A stretch of DNA of 64,000 bases from Terrimesophilobacter sp044464485 (GCA_044464485.1 JBIQLG010000005.1:1-64000); one strand, 5' to 3'; positions 32,548-42,690 are shown, counted from the first letter of the stretch. Made by a program: numbers and translations. The notes: generated from the letters alone by a model not told the origin.

Positions 32548-33324
32548 ATGTCCGAAACACCCGACAACAACGTGAACGAGAGCGCCCCGACGCCACCGGT
32601 TCCCCGTCCCAAGCGCAGCCCGCTGACCATCATTGCGGTCTCCGTCGTAGCGCTGCTCGTGCTGGGCGGTGCCGCGTTCGCCGCGGTGACGATTATCGGC
32701 CAGCAGCAACAGCTCAGCCACCTCACGCAGTTGGAGGCGGACCGTATGGATGCGTCCTCAGCCGCGTCGGCGTCTGCGAGTGCTGCCGCGGAAGCCGCAG
32801 CGCGGGCAGCGGCAGTGCCGGGACTCACCGAGTCGATCGCGAGCGGCGAGACTGCATACACCGACTCCGAAGGGCACGTGAGCGATGAGTCTTTGCGCAC
32901 CACACTTCGGTCCGCTTTGGATGCTGGTGCCGCCGCGCTTGCCGACCCCAGTTCGACGGGGGCCGAGCTTGAGGCGGCGAAGGCGGCGATCGACAGCGCC
33001 GTCGCGGCGGTGGTCGCCGCGCACGTCGCGAACTGGAACGACATCAACGGCACGTGGTGCTTGGACCCTGGCAACTGCCGCACGATCACCAATAACAAGA
33101 GCAGTTACGGCGACGAATACGTGCAAGACGGACCGCCGGATGCCAACGGGTGCTTGTGGGGGTACACCGGCCCACCTGGCGAGGCGCACAACGCCAGCGT
33201 CACGTATTGCCCCAAAGGTGCAACGTTCGTTGATAGAGAAGCAGGCTGCACTATGCCGGAGGACGTGACGCGTGACCGCCTCTACGTCCGGCAGGACTGC
33301 GGTGTCCCTTACTACCGAAGCTGA
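32548..33324 (+). CDS. Membrane-anchored extracytoplasmic protein
   Basis: The protein is 258 residues from ATG 32548, behind CGAGGAG. A cytosolic Pro-rich segment precedes a membrane helix at about 32-54 (IIAVSVVALLVLGGAAFAAV). Then come a Ser/Ala-rich helical region (about 60-150; DASSAASASASAAAEAAARAA) and a C-terminal Cys-containing domain (WCLDPGNC, GCLWGY, TYCPKG, GCTMPED, QDCGV), probably with disulfides and likely outside the cell. No domain is recognised. Confidence 0.75.
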   Translation: MSETPDNNVNESAPTPPVPRPKRSPLTIIAVSVVALLVLGGAAFAAVTIIGQQQQLSHLTQLEADRMDASSAASASASAAAEAAARAAAVPGLTESIASGETAYTDSEGHVSDESLRTTLRSALDAGAAALADPSSTGAELEAAKAAIDSAVAAVVAAHVANWNDINGTWCLDPGNCRTITNNKSSYGDEYVQDGPPDANGCLWGYTGPPGEAHNASVTYCPKGATFVDREAGCTMPEDVTRDRLYVRQDCGVPYYRS

Positions 33325-33421
33325 CTGGGGCTCCCCAGGGTTCGGCCGGTCGAGCGATGCCGCAGTGCGGACACCATCGGAGGCCAGTCTGCGAAACATT
33401 TTCGCTAAACTCGACACGCCA

Positions 33422-33493
33422 GCCTCTGTAGCTCAATGGAAGAGCAGTTCCGTCCTAAGGAAAGGGTTGGGGGTTCGACTCCCTCCAGGGGCA
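33422..33493 (+). tRNA. tRNA-Arg (anticodon CCT)
   Basis: The 72-base cloverleaf has acceptor stem GCCTCTG with CAGGGGC, D stem GCTC/GAGC, anticodon CCT at 33454-33456 reading AGG, a five-base variable loop (33464-33468) and a TTC-containing T arm. The first pair of the anticodon stem is G-A, a mild oddity. Discriminator is A and CCA is not encoded. Confidence 0.93.
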
Positions 33494-33668
33494 CCTTTGT
33501 GATGAGTCGCGACATCGTTGATAGATGACTCGAGGCTTCGTGCCGCTAATTCGAGCGAACCTCGCCACTGGTACCAGAACTTGAAGTGGCCTTGGTACTC
33601 ATTCCCGAGCCGCAGGGGGTGTTGAGTATTACACCAACGTAGTGTCACGGGAACTGAAAGGGTCGCCA

Positions 33669-35198
33669 ATGACAACAACCACTCACAAGGACGCGTCCTC
33701 AACGACGAAGAAGCCGTCCCACGGAAAGCTTGCACCGAATGCGATCGGAACACTTTCGGTCGTTTTCATGGTCGTCGCAACCGCTGCACCGATCACGGCT
33801 ATGTCCGGAAATACCCCTTACATCATCGGCTATGGCGTGGGAGAGAATGCGCCAGCGGTCTTTCTGGTCGTCACCATCATCCTCACGATATTTTCGATCG
33901 GGTATGTTCGCCTGGCGCGCCACATCACGACAACGGGAGCGTTTTATGGATTCGTCTCTCACGGGTTGGGGCGGCTTCCCGGGCTCGGCAGTGGGGTGCT
34001 CGCGCTCTTCGCCTACCTGATCTTCGAGGTCGCGATCGCCGGCGCGTTCGCGTACTTTGCGGACTCGGGTCTTGCGACTCTCGGGTTCCAGATCGACTGG
34101 ATTTGGCTCGCGCTCGGTGTCATGGTCGTCAACACGATCCTCGCCTACTTCAAAATCAACATTGGCGCTGCAGTGCTGGGTGTGTTCCTCATCCTCGAGA
34201 TCCTCATCCTCGGTTTACATGCCGGAGGCGGCCTTGCTCATCCGGGGCCCGACGGTTACATGTTCTCCAGCCTGAACCCCCTCAACGCGTTTACCGCGAT
34301 CTCGGGCGGATCGGTTGGTCTTGCATTCTTCCTCGGATTCTGGTCGTGGGTCGGCTTCGAGTCGACAGCTATCTACGGCGAAGAGTCGCGCAATCCGCGT
34401 CGCACCGTGCCGCTGGCCACCTACATTTCGGTCATCGGCATCGGTCTCTTCTACACGCTGGTCACGTGGGCGACGGTGGTGACAAACGGCAAAGATCGCG
34501 CACTGGAACTCACCCAGGGCGATGTGGCAGTTGATGTGTTCGTCGAGCCGATCACGAACAACATCGGATCCTGGGCGGCGACGGCGTTCTTCGTCCTCAT
34601 GGTCACCGGTTCCTTCGCGTGCTCCCTGGCATTCCACAACAGTGCCTCGAGGTACCTGTACGCGCTCGGTCGAGACAACGTCGCGCGATTCATGCGGCCC
34701 CTCGGCAAGACGCACCACAGCCATCAGTCGCCGTACGTTGCGTCGTTCACTCAGACGATCATCGCCGCGATCATTGTCATCATCCTGTACCTGACCGGCA
34801 TTTCCGCGTACGACACGTTCGTGCTCATCGGGCTCATGGGAACGCTGTCGATTCTGGTCGTGCAGGTGCTGGCAAGTGTCTCGGTGGTGGGGTACTTCTC
34901 GAAGAACCACACGGATGAGAGACACTGGTTCACCACCGTCACGGCCCCGATCATCAGCGCCATTGCGATGGTCGGCGTGATCGGACTGCTGATCATGAAT
35001 CAGGCGGATGCCGTGGGCGGCACGGCGGCGGCGTCATGGCTGTTCCCGCTCATTCCGTGGATTGTCGGAATTCTGTTCATCCTCGCGCTCGTGTGGGGTG
35101 CCTATCTGCGAAGCTCCGATACGGAGACATACAACAAGCTCGGACGCATGGTGCTTGACGAGACCATCTCCGAACCGGTTGTTACGCCCAAGGAGTAG
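33669..35198 (+). CDS. APC-family amino acid permease
   Basis: The protein is 509 residues with about 12 membrane helices. The first helix carries TAAPITAMSGNTP, like the GSG-type substrate loop of the amino acid-polyamine-organocation family. A SWVGFESTAIYGEESRNPRR segment near residue 240 is a diagnostic family motif. Start ATG 33669 follows AAAGGG; an upstream GTG at 33642 is less likely. A good terminator follows the gene. The neighbourhood holds beta-alanine/GABA-type genes 5 kb away, so an amine or amino acid substrate is plausible. Confidence 0.88.
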   Translation: MTTTTHKDASSTTKKPSHGKLAPNAIGTLSVVFMVVATAAPITAMSGNTPYIIGYGVGENAPAVFLVVTIILTIFSIGYVRLARHITTTGAFYGFVSHGLGRLPGLGSGVLALFAYLIFEVAIAGAFAYFADSGLATLGFQIDWIWLALGVMVVNTILAYFKINIGAAVLGVFLILEILILGLHAGGGLAHPGPDGYMFSSLNPLNAFTAISGGSVGLAFFLGFWSWVGFESTAIYGEESRNPRRTVPLATYISVIGIGLFYTLVTWATVVTNGKDRALELTQGDVAVDVFVEPITNNIGSWAATAFFVLMVTGSFACSLAFHNSASRYLYALGRDNVARFMRPLGKTHHSHQSPYVASFTQTIIAAIIVIILYLTGISAYDTFVLIGLMGTLSILVVQVLASVSVVGYFSKNHTDERHWFTTVTAPIISAIAMVGVIGLLIMNQADAVGGTAAASWLFPLIPWIVGILFILALVWGAYLRSSDTETYNKLGRMVLDETISEPVVTPKE

Positions 35199-35226
35199 CG
35201 CGGCCGGCCACACCGCGGGTCAGATC

Positions 35227-35264
35227 GAGAAGGAGTGCACCGAGACCGTGCACTCCTTCTCCTT
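35227..35264 (+). terminator. Rho-independent terminator after the permease gene
   Basis: A perfect 14-bp stem (35227-35240 with 35248-35261) encloses a 7-base loop and is followed by CTTTG. It also lies near the 3' end of the convergent TPR gene and may work both ways. Confidence 0.8.
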
Positions 35265-35341
35265 TGTCGTGACGAGAGTGGCGCGCGTGCGGGCCTGCGA
35301 GCAGGGGGGCATCCGCGGAAGAAGAACCGCGTCTCGGCAAC

Positions 35342-37072
35342 TCAGTGGCAGCAGGAGTCGGCGTCGGAGGCGCCGTGCCCGTGGTGCTCGTCGACCGCGC
35401 TGAGTCGGCAGAAGCACGAGGCCATCACCGGAACATCCGCAACGGCGACCGCGAACTTGAGCTGATTCGCGACGATATCGGCCTCCGCGGTGCGCCCGAG
35501 CAGCGTGAGACACTCGTGGTAACCGTGAAGCGCCCACACGTTGCCCGGGTGCTGCTGCGCGCGCGGCAGCGTGGCATCGAAACCGAGGTCCGCCGCGTAA
35601 ACCGCGGCCGCTTCCTCAACCCGCCCCTGCTCAAGGAGCAGGGCGCCGTATGCGTGGCGGGTCGGCTGCATCCAGCCCCACGGCTCGTCGTAAGGGAGGG
35701 AGTCGTCAAGTTCGATGGAGCGCTCCAGGTGACGGAACGCTTCGTCGAGGTTTCCCTTGCGGTACTCCAGCTCGCCGTCGAGCATCGACGACGCCACCTG
35801 AAGAATGTCGATGCACGTGTTGTTGAACAGCGTGCGGCTTTCCGGAACCTTCGTGAGCGCCTCGCGGAACAGCGCGCGCTCGTCCTGAGCCTCATCCACC
35901 CGGCCCATCGAAGCGAATGCGACGCCGCGAGCGTAGTGCTGCATGGCGATGGTCACGCAGTACAGTTCGGGGTCGCCTGCGGGAAAGGGCAGGTCGATGA
36001 TGTCCTGCCAACGACCAAAACGGATGAACACGTGCACCCGCATCGCGAGAAATCCTTCCACCCAATCGGCCATCGGCGGCGACGTGACCTTGAGCAGCTC
36101 CTCGGGGATGGAAGCTTCCAACATTTCGGCAGTCTCCAGTGCGATGGCGGATTGACCGGAGAACATCGCCGCATAGATCCGGAAATGGTAATTGTGCGAG
36201 CGATACAGCGTGTAGAAGTTCATGGCACCCTCGCGACGGAGGAATTTCTCGTCCGCGCGAATCGCATCCGTATTGGCATCGATCGCGCGCCGGTAGTCGC
36301 CGACGAGAATGTCCAGGTGGCTCGGCATGTGCAACATGTGTCCGGCATCGGGAACGAGCTTGCGCAGATGGTCGGCGATGGTGAGCGCGGCCTCGGGAGT
36401 AAACGACATTTCCATGAGGTGGATGTAGAAATGCAGGAGACCCGGATGTTCCCGGCCGCCCGGCAGCTCGAGAGCGCGATCGAATACGTCTCTAATTTCC
36501 AGGGCGCGAGAGCCTTCCGCGGGTTCACCGGTGCGCTGATCCCACAATTGCCACGGTGTGAGGTTCATGAGCGACTCGCCATACAGTGTCGCGACGTCAA
36601 GGTCATCCGGGTAGAGGGCATACACCTTGCCCATAGCGTGCGCATAGTCCAGGTCGGATGCGGGGGAGAGTTCGGCGGATGTCGTTGCGCCGTAACGCAT
36701 GGACAGCGCGTCGATGAGCGCCCGTTCACTGTCGGTTGCGGAATCTGCGAGCGACCGCGCCTTAGCGATCTCGCGGTGGGTCACTTCAACCGAGGCCTCG
36801 AGCTCTTCCCCGTCGAACATCTCCCAGGCCTTGTTGTAGTTGGGTCCCATGGCGTAGGCGACGCCCCAGTGGGCCATGGCAAACGAGTCATCGAATTCGA
36901 TGGCACGCTCAAAGCAGGCAATGGCTTCTTCGTGGTTGAAAGAGTAGGCCCAGATTAGTCCGCGATCGAACCACAACTGGGCATCTGCACTCGATGTGCT
37001 CACCGCCCGGTGATAGCGCCCGAGATCGTAGTAGGCGTCAGTGCTGTCGGCAACGGGGCGGGTTCCAGTCAT
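35342..37072 (-). CDS. Tetratricopeptide-repeat protein
   Basis: The protein is 576 residues and consists mostly of TPR-like helix pairs. Clear units are LWFDRGLIWAYSFNHEEAIACFERAI near residue 33 and similar segments toward the C-terminus (EEAAAVYAADLGFD, HECLTLLGRTAEADIV). There are no membrane segments. It is a cytosolic scaffold or regulatory protein of unknown role. The final residues contain a Cys/His-rich tail (SCFCRLSAVDEHHGHGASDADSCCH) that could bind metal. Confidence 0.75.
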   Translation of the reverse strand: MTGTRPVADSTDAYYDLGRYHRAVSTSSADAQLWFDRGLIWAYSFNHEEAIACFERAIEFDDSFAMAHWGVAYAMGPNYNKAWEMFDGEELEASVEVTHREIAKARSLADSATDSERALIDALSMRYGATTSAELSPASDLDYAHAMGKVYALYPDDLDVATLYGESLMNLTPWQLWDQRTGEPAEGSRALEIRDVFDRALELPGGREHPGLLHFYIHLMEMSFTPEAALTIADHLRKLVPDAGHMLHMPSHLDILVGDYRRAIDANTDAIRADEKFLRREGAMNFYTLYRSHNYHFRIYAAMFSGQSAIALETAEMLEASIPEELLKVTSPPMADWVEGFLAMRVHVFIRFGRWQDIIDLPFPAGDPELYCVTIAMQHYARGVAFASMGRVDEAQDERALFREALTKVPESRTLFNNTCIDILQVASSMLDGELEYRKGNLDEAFRHLERSIELDDSLPYDEPWGWMQPTRHAYGALLLEQGRVEEAAAVYAADLGFDATLPRAQQHPGNVWALHGYHECLTLLGRTAEADIVANQLKFAVAVADVPVMASCFCRLSAVDEHHGHGASDADSCCH

Positions 37073-37218
37073 CGTTGTCGTCCTCTCTGAATCAGTTTTC
37101 GCGGCGGCCGCGCAGAAAGCGGCTCACATTACGCACATTCCACTACAGCGTGTCACCTCGGGACCACGTGCAGGTAGCACCAGATCACACCGTGGTTGTA
37201 GGGCCAGACCCCGCTCCT

Positions 37219-38682
37219 TTAGGAAGCGCTTCGACGCCGTTCGCGATTGATCACGTGAATGAGCGCCTGTAGGCCTGGTCCGATCGACTCGATGGGGATC
37301 GCCGCGTAGCCGACACGAATGAATCTTTGCCTTTCCGGATGCCCGTCAGCGAAGCAGGGAGCGCCCGATTCGATCAGCACGCCTTGCCGCGCCGCCATGT
37401 TCACGACCTTGTCGGCCATGACGCCATCGGGGAGCGGAACCCACATGCTCGTTCCCCCCGTCGGCGGATGGAAGTAGTCGCCGACGGCGTGGCTGAGCAT
37501 TTTGGACATGAGCGTCCATTTGTCGCGCAGCGCAGAGCGCTGCTTGCGGAGCGCGCGCTGGTAGTCCCCCGTGGCGATCATGAGGGCGAGGGCTCGTTGG
37601 ATTTGCCCAGGGGGATGACGCAGCGTGTAGCGACGCTCTTTGCGCATCCGTTCAATGAGGGGCGGGGCCGCCACAACGTACCCGACACGAAGTCCAGGCG
37701 CGAGAAACTTTGAGAAGCTGCCGATGTACACGACGCGCTCACTGTCGGTTGCGCGAAGCGCCGGTGCAGGGCGTCCCACGTACCGCAATTCCGCGTCGTA
37801 GTCGTCCTCCAGGATCAAGGAATCATTACGGTGCACTGCCGCGAGCAAGGCATCCCGCCGAGACTTGCTGAGACTCACATTTGTGGGAAACTGATGGCTC
37901 GGCGTCACTGAGATGAGTCGCGCATCATCGGGAATCAGGTCGACGCGCAATCCCTCCTCATCCACGTCGACCGGATGCAGCTCGGCACCCGAGTTCGCGA
38001 GAATGTGCGCGGTGTCGGGGTAGCCGGGATTCTCGACGACCACTTTGTCGTGCGGCCACAGCAGCGATCGTGTGGCCAAAAACAGTCCGTTTTGAGCGCC
38101 GAGCGTGACGAGAATTTCTTCCGGCGCCGCGTGAATTCCACGAGACGCGAGAACACTGGTTCGCAATTGCTCCACGAGCAGCGGGTCATCCTCCGAGCCC
38201 CCGTCGCGAAGGCTCATGTGGACATGCGGATATTCCATCGAGGTGCGAAGTGCACGATTCCACGCGGTAATCGGGAAGTCTGTTCGGGACACCTGACCGT
38301 AGATAAAGGGGTACGGGTAGGCGTGCCACTCGTAATCCTTCTTGATTTCGGCCAGAGAAGTATCCAACCGCGGCCGCAAGTGCCTTTCCCAGTTGAGCGC
38401 AGTCCCTCCGCTAGCGACCGCGTCGGGCTCGAGTGGTTCGTTGAAGATTTCCGTGTTGACGCGGTAGCCGACCCTTTCCTCGCTCTCGATCAAACCTTCG
38501 GCAACCATCTCCTGATACGCCAAATTGACGGTGTTGCGAGAAATACCCAATTCGAGCGCGAGCGCTCGCGAGGACGGCAGGGGCACGTGGCGGAACTGGC
38601 CCTCCCTGATCGCTCGGGCAATCGCGTTTCGTACCTGCTTGTAGAGCGGATCAGGCGAATCCGGGGGAAGTATCAGTGTCAA
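37219..38682 (-). CDS. MocR/GabR-like transcriptional regulator
   Basis: The protein is 487 residues: an N-terminal GntR winged helix (about 10-76; LGISRNTVNLAYQEMVAEGLI) fused to a fold-type I aminotransferase domain (about 110-480). PLP lysine K325 is in GSFSKFLAPG and D294 lies in EDDYDAE. Such proteins sense PLP-linked ligands, for example GABA in GabR. It diverges from mmsA and a class III transaminase and likely controls them. The operator candidate at 38768-38788 lies in the 201-base gap. Confidence 0.92.
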   Translation of the reverse strand: MTLILPPDSPDPLYKQVRNAIARAIREGQFRHVPLPSSRALALELGISRNTVNLAYQEMVAEGLIESEERVGYRVNTEIFNEPLEPDAVASGGTALNWERHLRPRLDTSLAEIKKDYEWHAYPYPFIYGQVSRTDFPITAWNRALRTSMEYPHVHMSLRDGGSEDDPLLVEQLRTSVLASRGIHAAPEEILVTLGAQNGLFLATRSLLWPHDKVVVENPGYPDTAHILANSGAELHPVDVDEEGLRVDLIPDDARLISVTPSHQFPTNVSLSKSRRDALLAAVHRNDSLILEDDYDAELRYVGRPAPALRATDSERVVYIGSFSKFLAPGLRVGYVVAAPPLIERMRKERRYTLRHPPGQIQRALALMIATGDYQRALRKQRSALRDKWTLMSKMLSHAVGDYFHPPTGGTSMWVPLPDGVMADKVVNMAARQGVLIESGAPCFADGHPERQRFIRVGYAAIPIESIGPGLQALIHVINRERRRSAS

Positions 38683-38767
38683 TGAATTCCCTCGGTTTCT
38701 CGTCGAGCCGCACGCATCCCCACCGAGTGTTCTTCGCGTGACGCGCGTGGTTTGGTGCCTCCGATTC

Positions 38768-38788
38768 TAGACAGGCTGGACCTGTCTA
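38768..38788. promoter_or_regulatory. Inverted repeat in the mmsA/MocR divergent gap
   Basis: TAGACAGG (38768-38775) and CCTGTCTA (38781-38788) are perfect inverted repeats separated by 5 bases. The site is 116 bases before the mmsA start and 86 bases before that of the MocR gene, a natural position for the operator of the divergent regulator. Confidence 0.5.
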
Positions 38789-38883
38789 CTGGGTGTCCGC
38801 TGGGCCTACACCGCACCAGAACATCGATTTAGAGTCGGCACGAGATTCGGTTCTGAACAGACATGAGTAAGGAGAACCCCTCG

Positions 38884-40383
38884 ATGAAGGTCGCAGAGAA
38901 TTTCATTTCCGGCGTGCGAGTGGCGAGCGCATCGAAGGAGGGCCATCCGGTGTGGAACCCGGCGACGGGTGAGCAGATTGGCAGGACTCCGTCGTCCACG
39001 ACATCCGAGGTGGAGGCGGCGATCGGCTCCGCGGCGGCAGCGATGGACGAGTGGGGCCCTCTGTCGCTTGCCACTCGTCAGCAGCTTATGTTCTCGATCC
39101 GGCAGAAGCTCATCGACCACACGGAGGAGCTCGCACAGCTGATTACTCTCGAAAACGGCAAAACGATCGAAGATTCCCGAATGGAACTGCGTCGCGGTCT
39201 CGAGGCCATCGAGTTCTCGTGCGGCATCCCCCACCTGCTCAAGGGCGAACACTCCAGCACGGTGGCCAACGGCATCGATGTTCACTCGCTTCGCCAGCCA
39301 CTCGGCGTGGTCGCGTGCATCACGCCGTTCAACTTTCCGGTCATGGTGCCGCTGTGGATGCTCGCCAATGCTCTCGCCTGCGGAAACACTGCGGTGTTGA
39401 AGCCGAGCGACAAAACACCGTCGTCGTCGCTGCGGATGGTCGAACTGCTGCACGAAGCCGGGCTGCCGGCGGGTGTGCTCAACCTCGTGCAGGGCGACAA
39501 AACGGCGGTGGATGTTCTGCTCACGCATCCGGATGTCGCCGCCGTGAGCTTCATCGGCTCCACCCCGGTCGCCAAGATTGTCTACGAAACTGCGGCAGCC
39601 AACGGCAAGCGCGTGCAGGCGCTGGGGGGTGCGAAGAATCACCTCGTCGTGCTTCCGGATGCGGACATGGATGCCGCGGCTAGCGCCGTCGTCGCTTCGG
39701 CGTTCGGCGCGGCGGGGGAGCGCTGCATGGCGGTATCCGTCATGGTCGCCGTCGGTGATGCCGCTGACAAACTCCTTCCTCGCGTCGCAAAGCTCATCGA
39801 AGGGCTCAACATCGGTGACGGGGCCTCCGGCGGAAGAGATCTCGGTCCGCTCGTCACCGGCGACCACCGCGACCGGGTGGCCGGTTATCTTGACAAGGGC
39901 GTGGATGAAGGGGCGAGCCTGTTCGTTGACGGCCGCGAGGATGATCTGAGCAAGGGCCCTGGCTTCTTCCTGACGCCAAGCGTGATCGATCATGTGACCC
40001 GAGAAATGTCGGTGTACCGGGAGGAAATCTTTGGGCCGGTGTTGAGCGTACTTCGCGTGGACTCTTTGGGTGAAGCACTCACGCTCGTCAATGAGCACGC
40101 GTTCGGGAACGGCGCGGTGGTGTTCACCGAGAGCGGGGCGAGTGCCCGGGAGTTCGAGCTGAAATGCAATGCCGGCATGGTGGGCGTGAATGTTCCTATC
40201 CCGACACCGGTTGGCTGGTTCTCGTTCGGTGGCTGGAAGTCGAGCCTGTTCGGGGATTCGCACATGTATGGCCCTGACGGCATCCGATTCTTCACCCGTC
40301 AAAAGGTGGTCACGAGCCGCTGGTTCCAGCCGGACGAAAGCACGGCGGGGGTCTTCCCGTTCCACATGGGCACCGTCGCATGA
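38884..40383 (+). CDS. mmsA: CoA-acylating (methyl)malonate-semialdehyde dehydrogenase
   Basis: The protein is 499 residues. Catalytic C281 in AGERCMA and the FNFPVMVPLWM motif near 149 are typical of MmsA, which turns methylmalonate or malonate semialdehyde into propionyl-CoA or acetyl-CoA with NAD+. The ATG 38884 follows AAGGAG with nine bases; an ATG at 38863 lacks a ribosome site. The next gene, a transaminase, starts inside the stop (ATGA), so together they probably degrade beta-alanine or similar omega-amino acids via the semialdehyde. Valine genes lie further right at 52-59 kb. Confidence 0.92.
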   Translation: MKVAENFISGVRVASASKEGHPVWNPATGEQIGRTPSSTTSEVEAAIGSAAAAMDEWGPLSLATRQQLMFSIRQKLIDHTEELAQLITLENGKTIEDSRMELRRGLEAIEFSCGIPHLLKGEHSSTVANGIDVHSLRQPLGVVACITPFNFPVMVPLWMLANALACGNTAVLKPSDKTPSSSLRMVELLHEAGLPAGVLNLVQGDKTAVDVLLTHPDVAAVSFIGSTPVAKIVYETAAANGKRVQALGGAKNHLVVLPDADMDAAASAVVASAFGAAGERCMAVSVMVAVGDAADKLLPRVAKLIEGLNIGDGASGGRDLGPLVTGDHRDRVAGYLDKGVDEGASLFVDGREDDLSKGPGFFLTPSVIDHVTREMSVYREEIFGPVLSVLRVDSLGEALTLVNEHAFGNGAVVFTESGASAREFELKCNAGMVGVNVPIPTPVGWFSFGGWKSSLFGDSHMYGPDGIRFFTRQKVVTSRWFQPDESTAGVFPFHMGTVA

Positions 40384-41756
40384 CCAGCGGTACGGCTTCG
40401 ACGTCGGTGGGCTCGCTCGAACATCTCGTTCCGCACTTCACGCGAAGCGCGGCATGGTCGAGTTCGAGCGTCCCCATCATCGTGCGGGGCGAGGGATGCT
40501 TCGTCTTTGACGAAAAGGATGACCGGTACCTCGATGGCTTATCCGGCTTATTTTGCGTGAACATGGGCCACGGCCGGCCCGATGTGGCGCGGGCGGGAGC
40601 GGAGCAGCTTCAACGCCTGGCCTACTGGACGAACTGGGCAGCTGCGCACCCGGCAGCGATCGAGGCGGCGGAGCTGATCGCATCCCTCGCGCAGGCAGAG
40701 TTGAACTCCGTCTTTTTCGTGAACTCCGGCTCGGAGGCGGTGGAGGCGGCGATCAAGCTCGCGCGTCAGTACCATCGCGAGCGGGGCGCCACCGGCAAGA
40801 CGAAGATCATCGCGCGCGATATGGCCTACCACGGTACGACTATTGGCGCACTTTCGGTCACCGGGATTCCGCGCATCCGGGAACCATTCATGCCGCTGCT
40901 TTCCGGAGTACGCCACTTTCCCAATACCCTCGGCGAACAGATTCCGGAAGGCGGGACGGCTGCGGACTTGCCGAGCCTTCGCGCGCTCAACACCATCATC
41001 GAGGAAGAAGGCGCAGACACGATCGCGGTGCTGTTTGCCGAGCCCGTGCAAAACTCACGTGGGGCGCTCGTGCCGCCCGACGGCTATTGGCGGGAGTTGC
41101 AGGCCATCTGCAATCGACACGACATTTTGCTCGTGGCCGATGAGGTCATCACGGCATTCGGTCGGGTGGGCAGCTGGTTCGCAAGCGCTGACTATGGTGC
41201 GATCCCCGACATGATCACGTTCGCAAAAGGTGCCACGTCGGGTTATGCCCCGCTTGGCGGCGTCATCGTTCGCGATGAGGTCATGAATGGGGTGCGTGGC
41301 GGCGCAGCCGGCAGCTTCATTCACGGGGCGACGTGGGGCGGGCATCCGGTGGCCACCGCGATCGCCGTCGCAAATATCACGGCGATGCGGGAGGAGAAAG
41401 TCCTCGACAACGTGAACGCGTTGGAGGGTCGAATCAAGGAGGGGCTGGATCGTACGCTTCGCGCCCACTCGTGCGTTCGCGAGTGGCGGGGCTCTGGCTT
41501 CTTCTACGCGATGGAGTTCACGGGAAATCGCGAAACCGGTCGTGAGCTGACCGAGCAGGAAAGCATATCCATCCTCCGGGAAGTGATGCCGGCGTCGCTC
41601 AGTCGATCGCGCGTGATCACCCGACCGGATGACCGCGGTGCGACGATGCTCACCATCGCCCCGCCTCTGGTTTCCGACGAAGACGTTCTGGATGAACTGC
41701 TCGACTCGGTTGAGGCGGTTGCGCTGGAGGTTGAGACGTTTCTGACGGGAGCCTGA
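40380..41756 (+). CDS. Class III omega-amino acid transaminase
   Basis: The protein is 458 residues, PLP-dependent fold type I, with K283 in TFAKGATSGYAPLGGV and D254 in ADEVITAFGR. It likely transfers the amino group of an omega-amino acid (beta-alanine, GABA or similar) to pyruvate or 2-oxoglutarate. Translational overlap with mmsA by four bases argues that the semialdehyde product goes to that dehydrogenase. Substrate cannot be fixed from the sequence. Confidence 0.88.
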   Translation: MTSGTASTSVGSLEHLVPHFTRSAAWSSSSVPIIVRGEGCFVFDEKDDRYLDGLSGLFCVNMGHGRPDVARAGAEQLQRLAYWTNWAAAHPAAIEAAELIASLAQAELNSVFFVNSGSEAVEAAIKLARQYHRERGATGKTKIIARDMAYHGTTIGALSVTGIPRIREPFMPLLSGVRHFPNTLGEQIPEGGTAADLPSLRALNTIIEEEGADTIAVLFAEPVQNSRGALVPPDGYWRELQAICNRHDILLVADEVITAFGRVGSWFASADYGAIPDMITFAKGATSGYAPLGGVIVRDEVMNGVRGGAAGSFIHGATWGGHPVATAIAVANITAMREEKVLDNVNALEGRIKEGLDRTLRAHSCVREWRGSGFFYAMEFTGNRETGRELTEQESISILREVMPASLSRSRVITRPDDRGATMLTIAPPLVSDEDVLDELLDSVEAVALEVETFLTGA

Positions 41757-41942
41757 GAGGCCCTGTCACCCTGAACGATTTCCTATTGTGAGGTCGACGA
41801 ATCTGCTTTGGTCGCGATCGAGCGCCAGCAGCACTTTCTCACCGTGCGCCGACTGGAGCGCCGTCGCGGATGCTTTCGAGATTCCCGCCGAAACCGCGTA
41901 CGGTGGAAGAAACGAGGATTTTTCTAAAAAGGAGTGAACCGC

Positions 41943-42614
41943 ATGGCTGTTGACACCCCCGCGCTCTTCCGCAAAAAAGCCCTGCTGGCGGCGCTCGCCG
42001 CAGCATCCGTGCTCTTCCTGAGCACCGCGTGCGCGCCGGATGTGAAGTTCGGGCAGGGTGCCGGAGGGGCGGGATCCGGTTCCTCGAGCGGCGCAGACGG
42101 CGACGTCAAAGACGGTAAAGACGGCACCGGGGGCAAAGACGCCGACGGCAAGGACGGGAAGGACTCGGCCAGCGGTACTCTCACCGGCAAGGATTGCCTG
42201 CCCGGCAACTGGCTTGCCGACAACAAGGTTTTCGAAGGATTCATGAACTCGGTATCCGGGAGCGTGTCCGTCACGACGACCGGTCACGTCGTCCTCACCC
42301 TCAATCCCGACGGGAGCACGCAGACTACCTACGACCACTGGAACCACAACATGAAGGTGAACGGCGGCACATCCGTCGTCGAGCGGCATGGTATCGACAA
42401 GGGAACCTATTCCGTGTCCAACGGCCGGATGACGATGACCGACACTTCGATCGGGTCGGTGACGACCATGACCGTGAACGCCGGCGGTCAGACGATCACG
42501 CATGCAGTGGAGCCCGAACCATCCGTCTTCAGCCAAGGCACGTTCACGTGCAGCGGCGACAGGCTGGACGTCACGGTTGACGGCTACACCGCGGTTATGC
42601 ATCGCGAACACTAG
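41943..42614 (+). CDS. Lipoprotein, paralogue 1
   Basis: The protein is 223 residues with a lipobox LSTAC (Cys near residue 30). It has a flexible Gly/Asp/Lys linker with repeated KDGKD units (about 40-78), then a globular region (residues about 82-223) with CLPGNWLADNKVFEGFMNSV, TTTYDHW-like and FTCSGDRLDVTVDG segments. ATG 41943 follows AAGGAG; a GTG at 41934 is in frame but less likely. A paralogue follows at 42691. The linker resembles bacterial collagen-like low-complexity stretches only by composition. Confidence 0.75.
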   Translation: MAVDTPALFRKKALLAALAAASVLFLSTACAPDVKFGQGAGGAGSGSSSGADGDVKDGKDGTGGKDADGKDGKDSASGTLTGKDCLPGNWLADNKVFEGFMNSVSGSVSVTTTGHVVLTLNPDGSTQTTYDHWNHNMKVNGGTSVVERHGIDKGTYSVSNGRMTMTDTSIGSVTTMTVNAGGQTITHAVEPEPSVFSQGTFTCSGDRLDVTVDGYTAVMHREH

Positions 42615-42690
42615 AGGTCGTGTCGAGTTCCTGGCGGGAACCCCGTACGGTGGAAAAACTGAGAAATTATCTAGAAATGGAGTGATGTGC

